DNA from: Archaeoglobaceae archaeon
Lineage (GTDB): Archaea; Halobacteriota; Archaeoglobi; Archaeoglobales; Archaeoglobaceae
Direction of reading: 5' to 3'
Length of the DNA stretch: 5,813 nucleotides
Assembly: GCA_027016055.1 (NCBI GenBank)
Contig: JALWBF010000212.1
Coordinates: 1-5,813 of the forward strand
Positions 1 to 5,136 of the stretch are shown in pieces. The notes beneath the pieces are model-generated. The model made no database searches. It was not told the DNA's origin and saw only the letters and a list, made by a program, of their open reading frames with translations. The translations under genes were made by a program, and so were the position numbers. Positions within the stretch are counted from its first letter, which is position 1. Every line of letters starts with the position of its first letter.

Positions 1-515
1 TCGGAAACGCCGGCAACATTTCGGCGATATGGAAGGGATTTAAGGAGCTCAAATGGTTGGGTCTGATCGATTCCCTGCCGAAGATGATAGGAGTGCAGGC
101 TGAAGGTGCAAATCCGATTTACAAAGCGGTTAAGGAAGGCAGGGATGACATAGAACCCGTTTTAAATCCTGAAACGATAGCGACGGCTATAAGAATAGGT
201 CAGCCGGTAAATGCGAGGAAGGCGATTAGGGCGATTTATGAATCCAAGGGAACGGCTGTGCAGGTGAGCGATGAGGAGATTACGAGGGCTCAGAAGGATC
301 TGGCATCTATTGAGGGAATCGGAGTTGAGCCCGCTTCCGCGGCATCCATCGCTGGCTTGAGAAGGCTTGCGGAAAACGGTGAAATAGAGAGGGATGAAGT
401 CGTGGTCTGCATAACGACCGGACACCTTTTGAAGGATCCCGAAGCAGTGCTTAGGGCGTGCGGAAAACCTATAGAGGTGGAACCGAAGGTTGAAGCTATT
501 TTGAGGGTTTTGTAA
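1..515 (+). CDS. thrC: Threonine synthase, C-terminal part (5' end outside window)
   Basis: PLP-dependent enzyme converting O-phospho-L-homoserine to L-threonine and phosphate in the cytoplasm, the last step of threonine synthesis. The reading frame is open from base 3, so the gene begins before the window and the TTG at 57 is not its start; 170 residues are visible, roughly the last two fifths of a usual archaeal ThrC of about 400. Seen in the frame: GNAGN at visible residues 1-5, the glycine/asparagine loop that cradles the PLP phosphate in fold-type II enzymes; AIRIGQPVN near 62-70; GIGVEPASAASIAGL at 105-119; and TGHLLKDP at 139-146, the usual C-terminal threonine synthase signature near the cofactor ring. 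Ends with TAA, followed by a T-run. No frameshift seen. Related fold-type II enzymes (threonine dehydratase, cysteate synthase) are less likely given GNAGN together with TGHLLKDP. Confidence 0.95.
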   Translation, partial: GNAGNISAIWKGFKELKWLGLIDSLPKMIGVQAEGANPIYKAVKEGRDDIEPVLNPETIATAIRIGQPVNARKAIRAIYESKGTAVQVSDEEITRAQKDLASIEGIGVEPASAASIAGLRRLAENGEIERDEVVVCITTGHLLKDPEAVLRACGKPIEVEPKVEAILRVL

Positions 516-546
516 TCTTCATCATAATTATTCCGACGGCTAAGCC

Positions 547-553
547 TTTTTTT
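547..553 (+). terminator. Probable oligo-T transcription terminator after thrC
   Basis: A run of seven T (547-553) lies about 30 bases after the thrC stop and before the promoter of the next gene; a second run of five T follows at 578-582. Archaeal RNA polymerase commonly stops at such T-runs without needing a hairpin, and I see no strong stem before it. Assignment is inferred from position and composition. Confidence 0.5.
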
Positions 554-585
554 GCGGAAATAAAAGCCTATAAAACGTTTTTCCA

Positions 586-598
586 AAAGGGATATATT
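586..598 (+). promoter_or_regulatory. Putative archaeal promoter (BRE/TATA) for the 621-1046 gene
   Basis: A purine-rich stretch AAAAGG (586-591) is followed by ATATATT (592-598). Its centre is about 26 bases before the ATG at 621, the normal TATA-to-start-site distance in Archaea, so transcription would begin at or next to the start codon (a leaderless message). This agrees with the absence of any GGAGG-like site before 621. A second TATA-like sequence, TATAAAA at 569-575, would instead give a leader of about 20 bases. Which is used cannot be settled by eye. Confidence 0.5.
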
Positions 599-620
599 GT
601 AACGATTTATCATTCTACTG

Positions 621-1046
621 ATGTTCGCGTATCCCGTGGAGGTTATTTCAGATATATACATCAGCAAGATCGGGGGATTTAGCTGTGAGCTGAGCAAGAA
701 TGAGATCGGAATAAACGCCAAGGCTTTAGAGGTTAACACATCCATAATCGCGAACGAAACTTACGCGAGGCTGAGGTTCTTCGACGAAAAGCCGTATCCG
801 TATTTCTTTAGAAGATCCTTTAGAATAATCGGTTTAGAGGAAAACATGGAAGGTTTCGAGTTCTCCTTGAACGGAGAAGTTGTTTTATCTTCCGAGCTCG
901 AGGAGGATTTCAGGAAGTTTGTCGGAAAGGATGTGATGATAAATACGGTTGAGAGCTTCAGGATAGATTACGATTATCGAAAGGTTATAAATAAGATATT
1001 CGATTACGCTGGGATATGCTTAGAAGACCGACGAAGAAGGAACTGA
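621..1046 (+). CDS. Unrecognised 141-residue protein encoded upstream of nip7
   Basis: I do not recognise this family. The protein is soluble in appearance: no signal peptide, no membrane segment, and only two cysteines (22 and 133), so no evident metal site. It alternates short hydrophobic strands with charged turns, has an aromatic-rich patch near 53-63 (FFDEKPYPYFF) and a basic tail near 136-140 (DRRRR), suggesting a small alpha/beta or beta-rich domain. The ATG at 621 is chosen because the frame is closed by TAA at 600-602 and a TATA box sits at leaderless distance. Its last 31 bases overlap the start of the Nip7-like gene, so the two are almost certainly co-transcribed and perhaps translationally coupled; a role linked to RNA or ribosome assembly is only guilt by association. 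Codon use (AGG, ATA, GAG, AAG) resembles the neighbours, which supports real coding. An opposing frame across 290-745 looks like a shadow. Confidence 0.75.
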   Translation: MFAYPVEVISDIYISKIGGFSCELSKNEIGINAKALEVNTSIIANETYARLRFFDEKPYPYFFRRSFRIIGLEENMEGFEFSLNGEVVLSSELEEDFRKFVGKDVMINTVESFRIDYDYRKVINKIFDYAGICLEDRRRRN

Positions 1047-1555
1047 AGGTGATAAATTCAGCCCTAAGGGCTTTCGGATCGACGGATTTCCTCAAGGATA
1101 ACGAAATATTGATTCGTGATGACGGATCGAGTGTTAGGGAAGCATACGCCCTTTCAAAGGATTTGGTCAAGTTCTTGGAGCTGTTCAAATTGAATTACGT
1201 TCACGCCGGGCTTAAGGTGGGGGAAGTGGGCAGCAGGAGGTTCAGGTTCAGTCTGGAGGGTTCGTTTTATTTAGTCAGGAGGGACAGAAAGAGGGTTTTC
1301 GTGAACGAAAGGGGTGAGATGCTGTTTCTATACGGAAGGGACATATTCGCCGGATCCGTCGTGAAGGTTAGTGAGGACGTTAAGGAGAACGACGTGGTTT
1401 TCGTCTGCAACACCAAAGGGGATATCTTGGGAATAGGGAGAGCGAGGTTCGATGCGAGGAGGATGATGGAAGTTGCCAAAGACAGGGTTGTGGTTGAAAA
1501 TTTGATCGATCGCGGGGAGTATCTGAGGAAGGAGAAAACCTACGAGGTATACTGA
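1016..1555 (+). CDS. Archaeal Nip7-like PUA-domain ribosome biogenesis protein
   Basis: Predicted RNA-binding protein of the Nip7 family, which in eukaryotes acts in 60S subunit assembly and pre-rRNA processing; archaeal members are thought to have a similar ribosome-related role in the cytoplasm. The 179-residue length matches the family (about 160-180). The N-terminal part starts with LRRPTKKE, a recognisable Nip7-like opening (human Nip7 starts MRPLTEEE). The C-terminal PUA domain spans about residues 93-175: FLYGRDIFAGSV (104-115, matching human FLYGNHVLKSGL), then GDILGIGRARFD (135-146, human IPLGFGVAAKS) and IDRGEYLRKEKTY (164-176, human ADIGEYVRHEETL). The start at 1016 is kept because it begins the conserved N-terminus, although it lies inside the preceding gene and has only a weak ribosome site, so coupling to that gene is likely. 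The TGA stop directly touches the hisH stop on the other strand. Confidence 0.88.
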   Translation: MLRRPTKKELKVINSALRAFGSTDFLKDNEILIRDDGSSVREAYALSKDLVKFLELFKLNYVHAGLKVGEVGSRRFRFSLEGSFYLVRRDRKRVFVNERGEMLFLYGRDIFAGSVVKVSEDVKENDVVFVCNTKGDILGIGRARFDARRMMEVAKDRVVVENLIDRGEYLRKEKTYEVY

Positions 1556-1558
1556 TCA
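1553..1558. other. Abutting convergent stop codons forming TGATCA
   Basis: The TGA of the Nip7-like gene (1553-1555) and the TGA of hisH on the opposite strand (TCA at 1556-1558 as read on +) are directly adjacent and together make the palindrome TGATCA. There is no intergenic base, so each transcript must run into the other gene before ending. I see no good T-run close by on either strand: the Nip7 transcript meets no obvious one in the first bases of hisH, and hisH meets only a TTTT inside the Nip7 gene. Confidence 0.95.
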
Positions 1559-2149
1559 ACGCCTGCACATCCTGACGAAATTCTCTATTATCCTCAAGCC
1601 GACCTTACCGCTCTTCTCAGGATGAAACTGGAATCCTATGACGTTATCCTTTGCGACACCCGAAGCGAACTTTATTCCGTATTCAGTTTTCGTGAGAACG
1701 TTCTCCTCGGAAGTCTGCATGTAGTATGAGTGGACGAAGTATACGTAGCTACCGTTTTCAACTCCGTCCAATATTTCGTGATCCCTCACGATCTCGATCT
1801 GGTTCCATCCCATGTGCGGAATCTTGCCCACAGTTTTCGGAAATCTAACAACCCTGCCCGGTATTATATTTAGACCCTTGTGCAACCCCCTTTCCTCGCT
1901 CTCGGTTGCGAAGAGCTGCATTCCCAAGCAGATTCCAAGCATGGGGACATCCGCGTTCAGAATTATTTCCGCATAAGGCTTCAAATTCTCCATAGCCGGC
2001 TTGAAGGCTCCTACCCCGGGTAAAACTATTCCGTCCGCGTTTCTGATCGTATCGACGTCCTTAGTTACAACAGCCTTACCCCCGACGAACTCTATCGCCT
2101 TCTGAATGCTCCTTATATTACCCACACCGTAGTCGATTATCGCTATCAT
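1556..2149 (-). CDS. hisH: Imidazole glycerol phosphate synthase, glutamine amidotransferase subunit HisH
   Basis: Class I (triad) glutaminase that hydrolyses glutamine and channels ammonia to HisF, which closes the imidazole ring to give imidazole glycerol phosphate and AICAR in histidine synthesis. The 197 residues match the family length. Seen: N-terminal IAIIDYGVGNIRSI (2-15); oxyanion segment PGVGAF (44-49); nucleophile elbow GICLGMQ with Cys74; PHMGWNQI (111-118), typical of HisH; YVYFVHSYY (135-143); and FQFHPEKSG (173-181) giving catalytic His176 and Glu178, so the triad is intact. The start is firm because family members begin with this I.IIDYG strand. No hisF or other his gene is in the window; a scattered his set is common in Archaea. 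It is transcribed away from pstS and shares a 179-base interval with it. A PdxT or TrpG assignment is excluded by PHMGWN and YFVHSYY. Confidence 0.97.
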   Translation of the reverse strand: MIAIIDYGVGNIRSIQKAIEFVGGKAVVTKDVDTIRNADGIVLPGVGAFKPAMENLKPYAEIILNADVPMLGICLGMQLFATESEERGLHKGLNIIPGRVVRFPKTVGKIPHMGWNQIEIVRDHEILDGVENGSYVYFVHSYYMQTSEENVLTKTEYGIKFASGVAKDNVIGFQFHPEKSGKVGLRIIENFVRMCRR

Positions 2150-2191
2150 AACCGAAGAGTCGAAAGCTGATACTCAAATGTTGCGGTATTG

Positions 2192-2206
2192 CATAATATG
2201 ACTTCG
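2192..2206 (-). promoter_or_regulatory. Possible promoter for hisH
   Basis: Read on the minus strand, CGAAGTCATATTATG carries a TATA-like core (ATATTAT, + positions 2193-2199) preceded by a purine-rich CGAAG that could serve as BRE. Initiation about 25 bases downstream would fall near 2170, leaving a leader of roughly 20 bases before the hisH ATG. No GGAGG-like site is seen just before that ATG. A second candidate (GATATTTCG, around 2206-2214) lies farther upstream. Judged by eye only. Confidence 0.35.
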
Positions 2207-2251
2207 AAATATCCTAACGGCTGATCATTAATTCTACCCTCCTTACCATTC

Positions 2252-2261
2252 GATAATTATC
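2252..2261. repeat. 10-bp perfect palindrome GATAATTATC in the hisH-pstS interval
   Basis: GATAATTATC equals its own reverse complement and sits between the divergent promoters. Its centre is 21 bases, about two helical turns, from the centre of the ATCTATAGAT palindrome nearer pstS. It may be a second binding site for the same or a different regulator, but an AT-rich 10-mer palindrome can arise by chance, so the functional reading is weak. Confidence 0.35.
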
Positions 2262-2272
2262 ATCCAACACCG

Positions 2273-2292
2273 ATCTATAGATTCTATAGATT
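2273..2292. promoter_or_regulatory. Candidate pst operator: tandem 9-bp repeat of two TCTATAGA palindromes
   Basis: CTATAGATT occurs twice with no spacing (2275-2283 and 2284-2292). Each copy carries a perfect palindrome, TCTATAGA at 2274-2281 (extending to ATCTATAGAT, 2273-2282) and again at 2283-2290, so two dyads are centred 9 bases apart, close to one helical turn. The pair ends about 12 bases before the TATA box of pstS, just upstream of where TFB would contact the BRE. Archaeal regulators, activators especially, often bind in this position, and pst operons are normally induced by phosphate starvation; assigning this site to phosphate control is an inference. No regulator gene is visible in the window. 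Confidence 0.5.
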
Positions 2293-2299
2293 ATGTAGG

Positions 2300-2313
2300 T
2301 AAAGCATATATTT
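2300..2313 (+). promoter_or_regulatory. BRE/TATA promoter of the pst operon, probably leaderless
   Basis: TAAAG (2300-2304) followed by CATATATTT (2305-2313) fits an archaeal BRE plus TATA box. The TATA centre near 2309 predicts initiation about 26 bases later, near 2335, which is exactly the second ATG of pstS (codon 3 of the longest reading). No ribosome-binding sequence lies between the TATA box and either ATG. Together these point to a leaderless message starting at the ATG at 2335, or a few bases earlier at 2329. Confidence 0.6.
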
Positions 2314-2328
2314 CGTTTTACCCGATTC

Positions 2329-3399
2329 ATGCACATGAAAAAAATCTCAATCGTCCTGTTGCTCGCGCTATGTCTGGCTTTAGCCGGTTGCGCGCAGCAG
2401 AAAACGACTTCACAGAAGGTTATCATCATTGGAAGCGGTGCCACTTTTCCTCAACCGCAGCTCGAAAAGTGGATAGACGCATACATGAAGCTGAATCCGA
2501 ACGTTGTAATCGAATACACGGGAAAGGGTAGCGGTGGAGGGCAAGCGGATTTCGAAAAGGGCTTGGTGGACTTCGCATGCAGCGATCCGCCGCTGAAGGA
2601 ATTCCTGTGGAAGAAGCTCGAAAAGAGGGGTCAGCCCCTTCAGTTTCCGATGATCGTCGGTGCAGTTGTCGTTACCTTCAACATCCCGGGAGTTAAGGAA
2701 CTCAGACTGGACGGAAAGACTTTAGCCGACATCTTCATGGGGAAGATCAAGTATTGGGACGATCCGGAGATAAAGAAACTGAATCCCAATTTGAATCTAC
2801 CGCACAAGGAGATAATAGTCGTTCACAGAAGCGATTCGAGCGGAACGACGAAGATATTCACCACTTATCTATGCTTGGTCAGCGAGGAGTGGAAGGAGAA
2901 GGTCGGCTCTGGAAAGGTTGTGGAATGGCCGGTGGATGAATTGGGAAGGGGAGTGGGCGGAAAGGGTAATCAGGGCGTGGTTGCGGCGATAAAGAGCAAT
3001 CCCTACTCCATAGGATACACGGAACTATCATATGCTATCAAGGAGAATCTGCCGATTGTAGCTTTAAGGAATAGGGACGGGAACTTCGTAAAGCCGAACG
3101 ATACGACGATAAAGGCTGCGATAGCTGAGGTTTCAATGAGCTTTCCATCTCCGAAGGAGGGATACAAGGAGAACATAGAGAACCTGCTCAACGCTCCGGG
3201 CAAGGACTCCTATCCGATAGTTGCGGTTAGTCACATAATCGTATGGGAGCATTACAATAATAAGGCAAAGGAGCAAGCGGTAAGAAAATTCGTGAAGTGG
3301 ATTTTGACGGAAGGTCAAAAGTCAGAATACTTAGCAACCGGTTACGTCGGCTTGCCGAGCGAATTAACCGAAAAATTGCTTAAGGAGGTGGGATGGTAA
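2329..3399 (+). CDS. pstS: Phosphate-binding lipoprotein of the Pst ABC importer
   Basis: Extracytoplasmic substrate-binding protein that captures inorganic phosphate and hands it to PstC/PstA. The reading of 356 residues begins MHMKK; the true start may be the second Met (2335), which matches the TATA spacing and gives the usual MKK signal start. Signal peptide at about 3-20 with lipobox LAGC, so Cys21 is the predicted lipid-modified first residue of the mature protein, anchoring it to the membrane. Phosphate-pocket segments typical of PstS are visible: GSGATFP (35-41; Thr39, Phe40), GKGSGGG (65-71; Ser68), CSDPP (84-88; Asp86) and HRSDSSGTT (166-174; Arg167, Ser171, Gly172, Thr173). Further family marks are GKIKYWDDP (138-146) and GKGNQGVVAAIKSNPYSIGY (211-230). 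First gene of the operon, overlapping pstC by 7 bases. The acidic pocket residue favours phosphate over sulfate or molybdate. Confidence 0.96.
   Translation: MHMKKISIVLLLALCLALAGCAQQKTTSQKVIIIGSGATFPQPQLEKWIDAYMKLNPNVVIEYTGKGSGGGQADFEKGLVDFACSDPPLKEFLWKKLEKRGQPLQFPMIVGAVVVTFNIPGVKELRLDGKTLADIFMGKIKYWDDPEIKKLNPNLNLPHKEIIVVHRSDSSGTTKIFTTYLCLVSEEWKEKVGSGKVVEWPVDELGRGVGGKGNQGVVAAIKSNPYSIGYTELSYAIKENLPIVALRNRDGNFVKPNDTTIKAAIAEVSMSFPSPKEGYKENIENLLNAPGKDSYPIVAVSHIIVWEHYNNKAKEQAVRKFVKWILTEGQKSEYLATGYVGLPSELTEKLLKEVGW
3383..3390 (+). promoter_or_regulatory. Ribosome binding site for pstC with ambiguous start
   Basis: AGGAGGTG inside the end of pstS is a near-perfect Shine-Dalgarno match. Two in-frame ATGs follow: 3393, only 4 bases after GGAGG, and 3402, 13 bases after it. 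Neither spacing is ideal, so the start of pstC could be either; the later one gives MDKFKAF and would put the pstC start just after the pstS stop. Confidence 0.7.
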
Positions 3400-4307
3400 G
3401 GATGGATAAATTTAAAGCTTTTTTGGCTCCCTTCTGCGGTCTCGTATTCGGTCTTTTTATCTTAATGCTTATAGTATACTTTGCATCCTCCCTACCCATT
3501 TTCGAAAGAGAAGGACTGGCGATATATACGACGAACGTATGGAAGGCATCGGAAAATCCAAAAAATGAGTTCTACGGTGTCTTAGCAGCCATTTACGGCA
3601 GCGTTTACACTTCGGTTCTCGCGGTGCTGATAGCCTTACCGCTATCTATAAGCTTCGCTGTATTCGTTATCGACTACGCGCCGAAAAGGTTGAAAGAGCC
3701 GCTTATGGTGGCTACGGACATCATGGCCGGATTACCCACGATAATTTACGGAATATGGGGTGCATTCGTCTTGGTTCCCATACTTAAAAAATACGTGATG
3801 ATGCCACTATACGAGCATTTCTCCTTCATACCCCTGTTCTCCTTCAAGCCATCAACGGGCTACAGCTACCTCTCTGCTGGAGTTCTCTTGGGAATAATGG
3901 TTACGCCCTTCGCCTCCGCAATAATAAGGGAAGCCTACAGATCGATTCCATACATATATAGGGAAGGAGTTTATGCCCTCGGAGCGACGAGGTATGAGGC
4001 TACGAAAATCCTCTTAGGCTACATAAAGCCGGCTATAGTTGCGGGAATTTTGCTGGCGTTCGGTAGGGCTATAGGAGAAACCGTAGCCGTAAGCCTCGTT
4101 GTCGGCAACGTCTTCAACATCCATCCGAGTCTGTTCGCTCCGGGCTACACGATATCATCGCTAATAGCGAATCAGTTCGGAAACGCCTACATATACGGAT
4201 ACATGGTTCCGGCCCTCTTCGCAGCCGGACTGTCCTTGTTCATAATAGGCTTAGCCGTAAACTTAGCCGGACTTATGTATCTGAGGAGGTTCAAGCATGC
4301 TCGCTAG
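3393..4307 (+). CDS. pstC: Phosphate ABC transporter permease PstC
   Basis: One of the two membrane subunits of the phosphate importer, forming the channel with PstA. The 304 residues fit the family. About six membrane segments can be placed by hydrophobicity: roughly 9-31, 64-93, 106-131, 158-178, 212-240 and 266-297. A long loop follows segment 1 (35-62). Between segments 4 and 5 lies the EAA-type coupling loop, EGVYALGATRYEATKILLGYIKP (191-213), which docks on PstB. IMAGLPTIIYGIWG (110-123) and GRAIGETVAVSLVVGN (224-239) are typical of PstC and separate it from PstA. The charged segment at 95-103 lies on the cytoplasmic side. It overlaps pstS by 7 bases if it starts at 3393 (not if at 3402) and pstA by 11 bases, so it is co-transcribed. 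Confidence 0.95.
   Translation: MVRMDKFKAFLAPFCGLVFGLFILMLIVYFASSLPIFEREGLAIYTTNVWKASENPKNEFYGVLAAIYGSVYTSVLAVLIALPLSISFAVFVIDYAPKRLKEPLMVATDIMAGLPTIIYGIWGAFVLVPILKKYVMMPLYEHFSFIPLFSFKPSTGYSYLSAGVLLGIMVTPFASAIIREAYRSIPYIYREGVYALGATRYEATKILLGYIKPAIVAGILLAFGRAIGETVAVSLVVGNVFNIHPSLFAPGYTISSLIANQFGNAYIYGYMVPALFAAGLSLFIIGLAVNLAGLMYLRRFKHAR
4283..4290 (+). promoter_or_regulatory. Ribosome binding site for pstA
   Basis: GAGGAGGT lies within the last codons of pstC with GGAGG (4285-4289) seven bases before the ATG at 4297, an ideal spacing. This fixes the pstA start despite the 11-base overlap with pstC. Confidence 0.75.
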
Positions 4308-5136
4308 AAAGGTCAAAGATAAGCTGTTCATTGCCGGGATAACGATCCTAACATTCCTAACAATTCTACCCCTATTCCACATAATATTCAGCGTAGCCGT
4401 AGAGGGCTTGCCGGTTCTGCTGAAAGGCGGTTGGGATTTCATAACCGGAACCTTGGCTCCTCCCGACGACGGATTGGGCGGAATAGGCCCTGCAATAGTA
4501 GGAACCTTTGTTTTAACGTTCTTGGCATCTATACTCGGATTGCCGATAGCTATACTGACTGGTATATACGCGGCAGAATATCCGAACAGCTTGCTCGGAA
4601 AAGCCACGAAAACCCTGCTTATGATCATGATGGAGTTTCCAACCATACTCGTGGGTCTCTTCGTGATGCAGATACTCGTCGTTCCTATGGGAAGCTATTC
4701 AGCTTTAGCAGGTGCCTTAGCCTTGGCGATAGTCATGATGCCATACGTCGCCGTTTACACCGAAGAGGCTTTGCGCGGAATTCCGAAGAAGTATAGGGAA
4801 GGAGCTTTTGCCTTGGGCTTAACCAGATTCAACGTAGTCTTCAGGGTTTTGATAGGACTGGCGAGGAAAGGTATTCTGACCGGAGTTCTGATAGGAATTG
4901 CGAAGGTTGCGGGAGAAACCGCACCACTGCTCTTCACAGCCGGAGGAGCAACGAGAACTTATTTCGAAGGAATAAATAGACCGGTCGGAGCGATTCCTTT
5001 GCTGATCTACGATTTGGTTCAGCAACCGTATAAGAACTACCATGAGATAGCTTGGGGGGCTTCCCTTCTCCTCTTGCTAATATTCCTCGCGATCTTTCTC
5101 CCCATCAGGCTAAGCTTAAAGGAGGTGAGGTTATGA
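4297..5136 (+). CDS. pstA: Phosphate ABC transporter permease PstA
   Basis: Second membrane subunit of the phosphate importer, partner of PstC and PstB. At 279 residues it is of normal length. Hydrophobic spans fall near 9-33, 65-91, 105-130, 135-154, 187-214 and 252-271, about six segments. GGIGPAIVGTFVLT (61-74) is a recognisable PstA signature, as is GETAPLLFTAGG (206-217) in the fifth segment. The cytoplasmic coupling helix EGAFALGLTRFNVVFRVLIG (168-187), preceded by RGIPKKYR, is the EAA-like motif that contacts the ATPase. The start at 4297 is supported by a well-spaced GGAGG. It shares an ATGA with pstB, indicating tight translational coupling. PstC and PstA resemble each other in the coupling loop (YREGVYALGATR and YREGAFALGLTR), as expected for homologous subunits. 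Confidence 0.95.
   Translation: MLARKVKDKLFIAGITILTFLTILPLFHIIFSVAVEGLPVLLKGGWDFITGTLAPPDDGLGGIGPAIVGTFVLTFLASILGLPIAILTGIYAAEYPNSLLGKATKTLLMIMMEFPTILVGLFVMQILVVPMGSYSALAGALALAIVMMPYVAVYTEEALRGIPKKYREGAFALGLTRFNVVFRVLIGLARKGILTGVLIGIAKVAGETAPLLFTAGGATRTYFEGINRPVGAIPLLIYDLVQQPYKNYHEIAWGASLLLLLIFLAIFLPIRLSLKEVRL
5121..5128 (+). promoter_or_regulatory. Ribosome binding site for pstB
   Basis: GGAGGTGA, an extended match to the anti-Shine-Dalgarno end of archaeal 16S rRNA, ends pstA; GGAGG is seven bases before the ATG at 5133. The ATG overlaps the pstA TGA as ATGA. Confidence 0.8.

Noticed and set aside
57..515. TTG at 57 as a start giving a separate 152-residue protein
   Set aside because: The same frame is open to the left edge and encodes the threonine synthase GNAGN loop upstream of this codon, so TTG is an internal leucine.
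516..620. A small RNA gene or riboswitch between thrC and the next gene
   Set aside because: The 105 bases are AT-rich, without a convincing stem or tRNA-like pattern; a T-run terminator and TATA boxes explain them.
290..745. 151-residue open frame on the minus strand across the end of thrC and the start of the unknown gene
   Set aside because: It runs antisense to the conserved threonine synthase C-terminus and across a promoter region, has no recognisable motif, and has serine/isoleucine-rich content typical of a shadow frame.
4263..4646. 127-residue minus-strand frame opposite the pstC/pstA junction
   Set aside because: Antisense to conserved PstA sequence, no own motif and no promoter or ribosome site seen.
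4431..4796. 121-residue plus-strand frame inside pstA
   Set aside because: Out of frame with the clearly conserved permease; its Arg/Ser-rich product resembles no protein and lacks a start signal.
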